From a bacterium (GTDB lineage: Bacteria > Verrucomicrobiota > Verrucomicrobiae > Opitutales > Opitutaceae), in NCBI GenBank assembly GCA_021780625.1, contig JAJXYI010000304.1, forward strand, positions 1 through 5,298: DNA of 5,298 nucleotides, given 5' to 3'. Made by a program: the position numbers and the translations under genes. Each line of letters opens with the position of its first letter. Within the stretch, counting starts at the first letter, position 1. This document shows positions 1 to 5,283 of this stretch, one piece after another. The notes under the pieces are model-generated. The model was not told where the DNA came from and made no database searches. It worked only from the letters and a program-made list of their open reading frames with translations.

Positions 1-29
1 AGAAATGGTCGGTCTTCGGTGCGCGCCAA
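1..29 (+). repeat. Dispersed repeat, end motif only (copy A, cut by window edge)
   Basis: Positions 5-29 match the end motif of repeat copy B (1854-1830, minus strand) at 23 of 25 bases by hand alignment, and the preceding agaa resembles the agag before that motif in B. The shared core reads GGTCRGTCTTCGGTG. Only the outer end is visible, so the rest of this copy presumably lies left of position 1. It stops about 40 nt from the 3' end of the minus-strand lipoprotein gene. That it belongs to a mobile element is inferred from the other copies. Confidence 0.6.
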
Positions 30-68
30 TAATCGTCAACTCTTCGGGATTCATCTGTTCAGTACACG

Positions 69-707
69 CTACTGACCAGCAAACTCCATGACTGTTGTCA
101 GCAGTGGTCGGATTCCCTTGCCCGAGAACTCCACGATCAACCTGTGCTTCAGCACGTCACCGCCGATTTCTATCCTGCCCCGCTCGAATCCGTCCCTCAT
201 GTCGACAACGAAGGCCTTCCAGTCGTCCGTCGCCCGATTGTCTGACCCGAATACCGTCTCGAAGTACTCCTGCTCGTGGGCGGGAATTCCGCCAGGCTCA
301 AACGGTAGTCCAGTGAACACGACACCCGTCTCTATCGACCTCGTGGTGCCGGCCCTGACGATCGTGAGCGCAAGCGGGTTGCCGTGTAGAACCGCTGGCG
401 ATAGATCCGGTCCGGAGAACTGATCGAGGTCGGTAGCAGAAATGACCTGCCTTATGCCCTTGACGAGGACACCCAGGTGCACGTAGCCCGGGCCGTCTGA
501 CTTCTGACGTCCATAGATGAGCACCCAAGCGCTCAGTGCTCGGCCCTCGTACCGGGCGACAGCCGAGACTGCAATCGCCTCCATGGTCCGGACCGGTTTA
601 CCGAAGTACGTCGCTGCAATGTGCTTCCAAGAGTCTTGAACCGGGGCGTGCGCGCACCCGGCACAGCAGAGCACCGCCGCTAGCCAACGGAACGAGGTGG
701 TTGCCAC
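69..707 (-). CDS. Putative lipoprotein of unknown function (212 aa)
   Basis: I do not recognise a family. The start is GTG at 707-705, fixed by a very strong ribosome binding site (AGGAGGAG, minus strand 718-711) a few bases upstream. The protein opens with a short positively charged segment and a hydrophobic stretch (about residues 8-17) ending CCAG-C18, a slightly atypical lipobox because position -3 is Cys rather than Leu. Cys18 is the probable lipidation site. Residue 19 is Ala, not Asp, which under the E. coli Lol rule would favour the outer membrane (inference). The mature part has no obvious repeats, membrane helices or catalytic motif. It alternates short hydrophobic strands with Gly/Asp turns, as in a small beta-rich domain. 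It lies 60 nt downstream of the ankyrin-repeat gene on the same strand, so the two may be co-transcribed. A small inverted repeat (GGTCAA 727-732 / TTGACC 742-747) sits between them. The base composition is less GC-rich than in the genes to the right. Confidence 0.8.
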   Translation of the reverse strand: MATTSFRWLAAVLCCAGCAHAPVQDSWKHIAATYFGKPVRTMEAIAVSAVARYEGRALSAWVLIYGRQKSDGPGYVHLGVLVKGIRQVISATDLDQFSGPDLSPAVLHGNPLALTIVRAGTTRSIETGVVFTGLPFEPGGIPAHEQEYFETVFGSDNRATDDWKAFVVDMRDGFERGRIEIGGDVLKHRLIVEFSGKGIRPLLTTVMEFAGQ

Positions 708-710
708 AAA

Positions 711-718
711 CTCCTCCT
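711..718 (-). promoter_or_regulatory. Strong Shine-Dalgarno deciding a GTG start
   Basis: Minus-strand AGGAGGAG followed by TTT and then GTG at 707-705. This near-perfect site justifies calling GTG as the start of the lipoprotein gene, and the signal peptide begins right there. Confidence 0.8.
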
Positions 719-767
719 GCCTGTTCGGTCAATCGTCTGGCTTGACCAGGTTCGTCGGCGCCTGCCG

Positions 768-1202
768 TCAGCGGTGCGATGGCCGTTTCCGCCCGGGAGT
801 GGACAGGTCGGACTGGATCATCTCAATCGGGTTGACTTCCTTCCCAATGAGGTCGATAGCTGCTTCGGCGAGAGCGGTCATCCCGTGCAATGACTGGGCA
901 TTCGGATTCGCTCCGGCTCGCAAGAGAATTCTCATGATGGCCGGCTCGCCGTAGAACGCGGCGAGGACGACCATCGGTGTTCCAATCCCGTCTAGAGTCG
1001 TCGCATTCGCATCTGCCCCAGCCCTGGTCAACTTCCGAACGATTACGGGATCGCTCACGGAGATTGCCTGCTCCAAGACTCGCTGCCCTCTTCCGGGCCC
1101 GTTCGGGTCGGCGTCGCCACGATTGCCACGGACATTCGGGCGCGTGTGGGAACAGAGACGGTGCCTTCCTTGATCGGAACACGGCGCATGGCAGGACCTC
1201 AC
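768..1202 (-). CDS. Short ankyrin-repeat protein, possibly 5'-truncated
   Basis: Residues about 40-72 and 73-105 form two ankyrin-type repeats. The first carries VLEQAI...IVRKLTRAGADANA and the second VLAAFYGEPAIMRILLRAGANPNA, followed by a third helix start (GMTALAEAA, 107-115). The signature hairpins are AGADANA (61-67) and AGANPNA (96-102), and an earlier hairpin remnant GDADPN occurs at 29-34. Ankyrin repeats are protein-binding scaffolds; no partner can be named. The N-terminal 28 residues are Arg/Cys/His-rich and do not look like ankyrin sequence. The GTG start at 1202-1200 has no convincing ribosome binding site, and the frame is closed by a TAG at 1220-1218. The gene may therefore have lost its original 5' part, or may start at an internal codon such as TTG for residue 43. 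There is no visible signal peptide. It precedes the lipoprotein gene by 60 nt and may be co-transcribed with it. The ankyrin call is fairly sure, the start is not. Confidence 0.65.
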   Translation of the reverse strand: MRSCHAPCSDQGRHRLCSHTRPNVRGNRGDADPNGPGRGQRVLEQAISVSDPVIVRKLTRAGADANATTLDGIGTPMVVLAAFYGEPAIMRILLRAGANPNAQSLHGMTALAEAAIDLIGKEVNPIEMIQSDLSTPGRKRPSHR

Positions 1203-1403
1203 GTTGATGGGCGCAGTCTACTGCAGGGGCAGCGCTGACGCCATCGGGCCAGCCGCCTGATTGTCACAGGTCTCTTGGCGTCGTCGACGGGATTGAGGCC
1301 CTTGTCCGCGAGAGGTTCGGTGCTGCGGGGAGTGGTGTAAAGTACGGCCCGAGCGCCTGCCAGCGCGGCAGTTGTGGCGACAGCCAATGCTCAGATCGAT
1401 CGC

Positions 1404-1408
1404 GGAGG
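1404..1408 (+). promoter_or_regulatory. Shine-Dalgarno deciding the zinc-ribbon gene start
   Basis: GGAGG ends 4 nt before ATG 1413. The frame is open upstream to an ATG at 1374, but that codon has no comparable site, so 1413 is preferred. Confidence 0.7.
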
Positions 1409-1412
1409 CCCT

Positions 1413-1712
1413 ATGGAGTACACCGAGGAGCAGAAGGAGCAGTTCAAACAGGAGTTTGCCGTCAAGCGTCGTCGTCAGTTGATGCTGAGCGCTCCGCTCG
1501 TGATCGTCGTCGTGCTCTTCATGCTGGCCGACAACCGGCGCGGGGCGCCGCTTCTCGTGCTTCCGCCGGCCGTCATGTGGGCCGGACTGGGGCTCATCCT
1601 GTTCGGGCTGGTGTTCAGCTTCAAGAACTGGCGTTGCCCGGCCTGTGGGAAGTACCTCGGCCGGAGCTTCGGCCCGCGCCATTGTCCCAAGTGCGGCGTC
1701 GCGCTTCGCTAG
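1413..1712 (+). CDS. Two-helix membrane protein with C-terminal zinc ribbon (99 aa)
   Basis: Start ATG 1413 follows GGAGG with a 4-nt gap and gives MEYTEEQKEQFKQEF, a charged, probably helical head. A basic run KRRRQ (18-22) precedes a first hydrophobic helix (about 23-39), then a short charged loop (DNRRGAP), and a second hydrophobic helix (about 46-70). The tail holds CPACG (75-79) and CPKCG (91-95), so Cys75, Cys78, Cys91 and Cys94 form a classic four-cysteine zinc ribbon. The basic residues before helix 1 favour a cytoplasmic N terminus, and with two helices the zinc ribbon would also be cytoplasmic (positive-inside rule, inference). I recall similar uncharacterised proteins with an EYTEEQ-like head in environmental GC-rich bacteria, but no function is established and none is assigned. 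It stands alone, divergent from the ankyrin gene and convergent with the transglutaminase-like gene. Confidence 0.85.
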   Translation: MEYTEEQKEQFKQEFAVKRRRQLMLSAPLVIVVVLFMLADNRRGAPLLVLPPAVMWAGLGLILFGLVFSFKNWRCPACGKYLGRSFGPRHCPKCGVALR

Positions 1713-1770
1713 CGGGACGATGACCCCGCACGGTCTCTTTTCACCAAACCGATAGGGACCTTCCTTGACC

Positions 1771-1797
1771 GGCGGCTTCCCGGGCCGGAAAGCCGCC
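1771..1797. terminator. Strong GC-rich hairpin between convergent genes
   Basis: GGCGGCTT at 1771-1778 pairs perfectly with AAGCCGCC at 1790-1797. With one bulged A the stem can extend by CC/GG. It lies about 60 nt past the stop of the zinc-ribbon gene, in a convergent intergenic region. There is no T-run on either strand, so a classical intrinsic terminator is not proven. A bidirectional or Rho-assisted end point is the likely role. Confidence 0.45.
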
Positions 1798-1829
1798 TGG
1801 CCTTCCGCCGTGGGGCCGGACGTGGAGTG

Positions 1830-1979
1830 TTGGCGCTCACCGAAGACTGACCATCTCTGCTCGGTGATAGTCGACCGGGGCTGAATGCCCGCGAGCGAAT
1901 CCGCTGGCGGGGATTCGAGCCGGTCACATGGTGTCGGCGGACACCTCCGGGGACTTGGTCACGCTTCGGTGAGCAGAAC
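1830..1979 (-). mobile_element. Miniature repeat element with terminal inverted repeats (copy B, 150 nt)
   Basis: The left end (1830-1854, read on the minus strand) and the right end (1955-1979, plus strand) share the motif TGGTCAnnCTTCGGTGAGC in inverted orientation, 18 of 25 positions by hand count. Positions 1830-1940 (minus strand) also match copy C at 4447-4562 (plus strand). The inside holds CGAATCC/GGATTCG (1896-1902/1911-1917) and GGTGTC/GACACC (1930-1935/1940-1945) hairpins. On the plus strand an ATG at 1928 opens a 14-codon mini-ORF beginning MVSA and ending in the right-end motif. This is the pattern of an internally deleted, non-autonomous transposable element (MITE-like). No clear target-site duplication was found, so the exact limits are uncertain. 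A large REP/BIME-type element is the alternative. Confidence 0.5.
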
Positions 1980-2022
1980 GGCGGCTCCCTGGTCAGCGCT
2001 CGACGAGCGGCAACACGCCGCC

Positions 2023-2039
2023 CGCGGGAGTGTCCCGCG
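2023..2039 (-). terminator. Candidate terminator hairpin of the transglutaminase-like gene
   Basis: A perfect 7-bp stem, CGCGGGA (2023-2029) with TCCCGCG (2033-2039), and a 3-nt loop lies about 19 nt beyond the minus-strand TAG at 2060-2058. Its position fits transcript termination, but there is no following U-run. Confidence 0.45.
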
Positions 2040-2057
2040 CGCTCTTGCGGACATGCC

Positions 2058-4109
2058 CTAGCGCGGCTCCTTCAGCATGCACGCGTCGGAGGAATGCAGC
2101 CAGTCGCCCTCGTCGGTGGCCGGCACCTTGACGGCCGCCGGCTTGGCCGGCCCGTTGGCGGCGGGATCGTAGGACAGCACGGCCATCGAATTGTCGAACG
2201 TGCTCAAGCGCGCGTTGTCCCGCGCCGCTTCGGCCGCACTGATCTCCCGCTGCTCGGTCCGCGTGCCGCTGATCATGCGCAGGCTGCCGTCGCGCAGGTC
2301 GAACGCCCGGTAGTAATGCGTCCCGTAGTACGTCGTGTCGTACGTGGTGTTGTAGCTCCAGTTGCCCGGCTTGGAATCGGTCGGCAGACGCACCGTGGTG
2401 ACGTGGCAACTGAAGTTGGGCGCATGGTAGAAGGGCGCCTGCTGATCCTGGTCGGCGGCCCGCTGGTGCCTGTCAGGCGGGTACACGCCGCCGCCGGGCA
2501 AAATCAGCGAGACTTTTGGAGCATCGGCCTTGTCCCAATCGACCGGCCCGGTGCCGTCGATTTCGAGCACGCTCGCCCCTTCCCCGACGTCGTACCGATA
2601 ATGGACCGAGTCGATCGAGTTCCACTGGGTGCCGCCGGTCAAGCTGTTGCGCAAGGCCTGGAGCAGTTGGTCGCTGCTCAGCACGGAGATCTGCGCGTAT
2701 TGGGCCAGCCCCTTGGGACCACGCTGGATGCTGGTGACGACGACGTGCGCCGGCTTGTCGAAGCCCGCTCGGGCGTCGATCTCATACCGGGTGAGCTCGT
2801 CCGGCTTGCTCGCCGGAGCCCATGCGACAGGCTCGAGATCGTGCCCGTCGGCGGTCAGCGGAAGCACCCAGTCATACGGGGAGTCCGGGGCAGTGCTGGG
2901 AGGGGCCACCGCCGGAAGTGTGCCGTCGAGCCAATAGGTCGTGCCGTCGATCGTCGCCCGCACCAGCACGTGATCGAACAACCCGGGGTTGGGGAGCCGC
3001 GCGTCGAAGCCGTCGTCCGACCCCTGATCGCGGACGAAAGCGGGTTCGGCGGGCACGCCGAGCTCTTTCAGCAAGGCCAGCAGCAACACGGTCTTGGCCT
3101 TGCAGTCACCGTAGCGCCGCTGCCAGGTCTCGTCGGCCGTCGCGGGCAGGTAATTGCCGCCGTCGAGCCCGACGTAGACATAGCGCACCTGCTGCTGGAC
3201 GAGCTTCAGCGCTTCCTGCGCGCGCCCAAGCTCGTCGGGCTTGTCGGCGGCGATGCGCGCGGCTTCCCGCTTGAGGGGCGAATCGGACGGCAGCCTGGCC
3301 GCCGCCACGAACAGGGTGTTGAAACGCCGGGACAACGCGGGCCAACCCGAGAAGTGAGTGTATTCGAGAGCGCGCTGCCAGGCATAACGCGGCGGCGCAT
3401 CCCTGGGCGGCGTGATCGCCGGCGGATTGTCGATGCGAAAGTCGACCGCCGATTCGGTCCGCACCAGCTTGCCGGCGAGATCGTCGGTCGCTTGCACGCG
3501 CGGCTGCTCGCCGGGCTCCCAGCTCAGGCCGAGGTGGTACCGGCCTGGAAGCGGAGAAGAGAACAGCGCGAGCGCGCCCGCGTTCTGGTCCTTCAAGGTC
3601 GGATCGCCCGTCGGCAAGGTGTAGGAGACGTCGAGTTCATCGCCGACGCGCAGGTCCGGCACCTTCAGTACCGCCGTCAGCTCGCCGGTGATCGCTGACG
3701 CCTCGAGCTGATCCTCACGCCGCAGGATTTCGAATTTCGCCGTTTTGAGCACGTCGATCGTTTCCGACCCGCGATGGATCTTGATCCCGTGCACGATCGG
3801 CGTTCCGGCCGCGGGGTTCCACGACAGGGTCACGTTGCCCAACTGGAGCGCCTGCGGCTGCAGCAACACGATTCGCTGGCTGAAAAAGCTCGACTGCCCC
3901 TTCGCATCGAGGTGGACGATGAAATCCTGCGCCCGGACGAGCGCCAGCCCGCTGGCATCCGCCGCGAGGGGGAGCGGGTCGGACGGCTTGGCCCAGGCCG
4001 GAGCCGGTCCCTGAGCGACCTGCTGTGCGGTCGAATGCTCCTGTGCCCCTGTCGGCCCGGCCGCCAGAACGGCCAGGGATGCCACTAACCCGATGACGGT
4101 CCGGTTCAT
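2058..4109 (-). CDS. Secreted DUF3857/transglutaminase-like protein (683 aa)
   Basis: The start is ATG 4109-4107, preceded by GGGAGG (4119-4114) with a 4-nt gap. The frame continues upstream to 4175, but only this start places a signal peptide at the N terminus: MNR, a hydrophobic core (about 5-17) and a likely signal peptidase I site after PTGA (residue 22). Residues about 50-230 are a beta-rich region that fits DUF3857. Residues about 295-400 are a transglutaminase-like core with catalytic Cys336 in RRYGDCKAKT, His380 in GLFDHVLV and Asp395 in YWLDG, so the papain-type triad is complete. Residues about 430-640 are a further beta-rich, Tyr-rich domain. The family acts outside the cytoplasm; its members may be proteases or cross-linking or transamidating enzymes, and the substrate is generally unknown. 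Besides Cys336 the mature protein has only Cys568 and Cys677, which could form a disulfide. It may be monocistronic or follow the small ORF at 4459-4217. Inverted copies of a dispersed repeat lie on both sides. Confidence 0.92.
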   Translation of the reverse strand: MNRTVIGLVASLAVLAAGPTGAQEHSTAQQVAQGPAPAWAKPSDPLPLAADASGLALVRAQDFIVHLDAKGQSSFFSQRIVLLQPQALQLGNVTLSWNPAAGTPIVHGIKIHRGSETIDVLKTAKFEILRREDQLEASAITGELTAVLKVPDLRVGDELDVSYTLPTGDPTLKDQNAGALALFSSPLPGRYHLGLSWEPGEQPRVQATDDLAGKLVRTESAVDFRIDNPPAITPPRDAPPRYAWQRALEYTHFSGWPALSRRFNTLFVAAARLPSDSPLKREAARIAADKPDELGRAQEALKLVQQQVRYVYVGLDGGNYLPATADETWQRRYGDCKAKTVLLLALLKELGVPAEPAFVRDQGSDDGFDARLPNPGLFDHVLVRATIDGTTYWLDGTLPAVAPPSTAPDSPYDWVLPLTADGHDLEPVAWAPASKPDELTRYEIDARAGFDKPAHVVVTSIQRGPKGLAQYAQISVLSSDQLLQALRNSLTGGTQWNSIDSVHYRYDVGEGASVLEIDGTGPVDWDKADAPKVSLILPGGGVYPPDRHQRAADQDQQAPFYHAPNFSCHVTTVRLPTDSKPGNWSYNTTYDTTYYGTHYYRAFDLRDGSLRMISGTRTEQREISAAEAARDNARLSTFDNSMAVLSYDPAANGPAKPAAVKVPATDEGDWLHSSDACMLKEPR

Positions 4110-4113
4110 TCCG

Positions 4114-4119
4114 CCTCCC
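4114..4119 (-). promoter_or_regulatory. Shine-Dalgarno deciding the transglutaminase-like gene start
   Basis: Minus-strand GGGAGG, 4 nt before the ATG at 4109. It selects this start over the longer in-frame opening at 4175, whose extra 22 residues would bury the signal peptide. Confidence 0.75.
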
Positions 4120-4216
4120 GTTTCACAGCACGATGCCTGGAACGGCGCAGATGCTGGAGGGACAGGTGTTTTCAACTCCCGTATGGTGTCCCTGCCAGAA
4201 GAGCAATCGGCCGGTT

Positions 4217-4459
4217 CTAGGTCGAGCCGCTACGGATCCGGATAGTACCGCGAGTGTCAAGTGAAGGGCATGGCATTGGAGCCCCTGCCCGCTCCAGCAC
4301 CTCGGCCTGCTGGCGTCGGACGTACGGCGCCAGCACGAGCCGGCGGGCCGGCACCGTCCGTCCTTTGCGTTCGGCCACGCGGAGCCGATTGAGCACCAGA
4401 TGACTGTCACGCGTGGCCAGGATGAACGAGCGCGCCTCCTTCTTGCCCGCCGACACCAT
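4217..4459 (-). CDS. Small basic ORF of unknown function, starting inside a repeat (80 aa)
   Basis: ATG 4459-4457 is preceded by GGAG (4470-4467) with a 7-nt gap, a good ribosome binding site. The product begins MVSAGKKEAR, is rich in Arg, and is predicted mainly helical over residues about 5-62. It has no signal peptide, membrane helix or recognisable motif, and residues 63-80 look like run-out sequence. The first codons lie in repeat copy C. The related copy B has the same MVSA opening but then a different short frame. The ORF could be a genuine small gene, or the degenerate N-terminal remnant of a protein encoded by the mobile element. It ends 107 nt upstream of the transglutaminase-like start on the same strand. 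Without homologs I cannot tell whether it is expressed. Confidence 0.3.
   Translation of the reverse strand: MVSAGKKEARSFILATRDSHLVLNRLRVAERKGRTVPARRLVLAPYVRRQQAEVLERAGAPMPCPSLDTRGTIRIRSGST
4232..4260 (-). promoter_or_regulatory. Weak sigma-70-like promoter candidate
   Basis: The minus strand carries a perfect -35 hexamer TTGACA (4260-4255), but the hexamer 17 nt further on (ATCCGT, 4237-4232) is a poor -10. TACTAT occurs nearby, only 7 nt from TTGACA, which is too close to pair with it. It lies about 125-150 nt upstream of the transglutaminase-like start and inside the end of the 80-codon ORF. Confidence 0.2.
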
Positions 4460-4562
4460 GTGACCACTCCGGGCAGAATCCCCGCCGGCGGGTACGCCCG
4501 CCCACGTTCAGCCCTGGTCAACGGTCACCGGGCAGAGACGGTCAGTGTTCGGTGCGCCTCGA
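4447..4562 (+). repeat. Dispersed repeat copy C (116 nt), inverted relative to copy B
   Basis: This aligns with the minus strand of 1940-1830. The first 19 bases (4447-4465, CCGCCGACACCATGTGACC) are identical. Then C has 10 nt where B has 5, followed by 85 ungapped positions with about 67 identities by hand count, and the common end motif at 4538-4562. The extra bases in C include the GGAG that serves the ORF starting at 4459. C contains the perfect palindrome CCCGCCGGCGGG (4481-4492). The end motif can form a hairpin, CACCGG with TCGGTG, equivalent to CACCGA/TCGGTG in B. A partner end like that of B at 1955-1979 was not found to its left, so C looks like one end of a larger or decayed element. 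Confidence 0.65.
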
Positions 4563-4583
4563 CGATCCGGGCTACCATCGATC

Positions 4584-5249
4584 ATGGACACCAGGCCGGG
4601 AGCTGGAGTGGAGACCGCACACGGCGCTCAGGACGCGATGCGCCTCTCGGACGTGAACAGCGCGCTGCGGCTCGAGTGGCTGAGCCTGGCGTGGATGGCC
4701 GTCGAAGCCGTCGTCGCCATCGGCGCGGGCCTCGCGGCCCACAGCCTCGTGCTCGAGGCGTTCGGCGCCGACAGCGTGATCGAACTCCTGTCGGCGGGCG
4801 TGCTGGTGTGGCGGCTGCGCGTCGAGCTGCGGAGCCAGGGATCCTTTCCCGAACGCGTGGAACGCCGCGCCAGTCGCATCGGCGCCGTCCTGCTGTGGGC
4901 GCTTGGCGCCTACGTGACCGTCGGCGCGATCCGCAGCCTGTGGATGCGCCAGGGCCAGGAGTTCAGCGCCGTCGGCCTGGCGGTCACAGGGGCCGCGATT
5001 CCCATCATGTACGGTCTCGCCAGGAACAAGCTCAGGATTGCGGCGCGGCTCGGGAGCCGCGCCCTTCGCGCCGACGCCGCGGAGTCGCTCACCTGCGGCT
5101 ACCTCTCGGCCGTGGTCGTCGTGGCGCTGCTGGCGCAGTGGCTGGTGGGCGCGTGGTGGATTTCCGGCGTGAGCGCGCTCGCGCTCGTGCCGTTCCTCCT
5201 GCGCGAGGCTCGCGAGGCGTGGCAGCAGGATCAGTGCTGCCACGAGTGA
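4584..5249 (+). CDS. CDF-type cation transporter, short form (221 aa)
   Basis: A cation diffusion facilitator-like membrane domain without the usual cytoplasmic C-terminal domain. Six hydrophobic segments lie at about 30-52, 54-78, 97-121, 127-147, 168-190 and 190-210. Helix 2 carries FGADSVIEL (60-68) and helix 5 RADAAESLTC (162-171). In a hand alignment with E. coli YiiP (DSLVD in helix 2, RADMLHYQSD in helix 5), the metal ligands Asp45, Asp49, His153 and Asp157 correspond to Asp63, Glu67, Glu167 and Cys171 here. The protein ends QCCHE, a possible extra metal-binding tail. The family exports divalent metals from the cytoplasm, normally by proton exchange; the metal cannot be named. The start is uncertain. 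GTG 4545 lies inside a repeat, ATG 4584 lacks a clear ribosome binding site, and ATG 4638 (203 aa) has a weak AGGA 4 nt upstream. It is a single gene, with repeat copy C immediately upstream and a hairpin at its stop. Confidence 0.85.
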   Translation: MDTRPGAGVETAHGAQDAMRLSDVNSALRLEWLSLAWMAVEAVVAIGAGLAAHSLVLEAFGADSVIELLSAGVLVWRLRVELRSQGSFPERVERRASRIGAVLLWALGAYVTVGAIRSLWMRQGQEFSAVGLAVTGAAIPIMYGLARNKLRIAARLGSRALRADAAESLTCGYLSAVVVVALLAQWLVGAWWISGVSALALVPFLLREAREAWQQDQCCHE

Positions 5250-5283
5250 CCGGCCGCGGCGCACGGTGCGGCGGCCCGGTCAC
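5246..5283 (+). terminator. Hairpin overlapping the transporter stop codon
   Basis: GTGACCGG (5246-5253) pairs perfectly with CCGGTCAC (5276-5283). With one bulged C the stem extends by CCGC/GCGG, and the loop contains a small hairpin (CGCA/TGCG). The stem includes the TGA stop. A pyrimidine-rich but not T-rich stretch follows, so it is a likely but non-classical terminator. Confidence 0.55.

Noticed and set aside
1199..1387. A 62-codon minus-strand ORF overlapping the ankyrin start by GTGA
   Set aside because: The overlap suggests coupling, but it begins with TTG without a ribosome binding site, has no recognisable sequence, and its codon use does not look coding. Chance is more likely.
1890..1927. 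tRNA T-arm-like sequence GGGGATTCGAGCC
   Set aside because: The bases either side do not form a 5-bp T stem, and no anticodon arm or acceptor stem could be fitted on either strand. It is part of the repeat element.
1827..1980. Integron attC site
   Set aside because: The ends do not match the RYYYAAC/GTTRRRY core sites, and the neighbouring genes are not arranged as cassettes.
2094..3698. A 534-codon open frame on the plus strand antisense to the transglutaminase-like gene
   Set aside because: Its codon boundaries coincide with those of the real gene, so its stops would need TTA, CTA or TCA codons, which GC-rich genes rarely use. The product is Arg/Gly/Val-rich with no domain. The same reason removes the antisense frame 4572-5264.
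4123..4521. A 132-codon minus-strand frame overlapping the 80-codon ORF
   Set aside because: It is rich in Arg, Cys and Trp with no domain, and runs in another frame across the repeat and the transglutaminase-like start. It looks like a shadow frame.
4545..4583. GTG 4545 as the transporter start
   Set aside because: It lies inside the dispersed repeat, has no ribosome binding site, and adds residues unlikely to belong to the family. ATG 4584 or 4638 is more likely.
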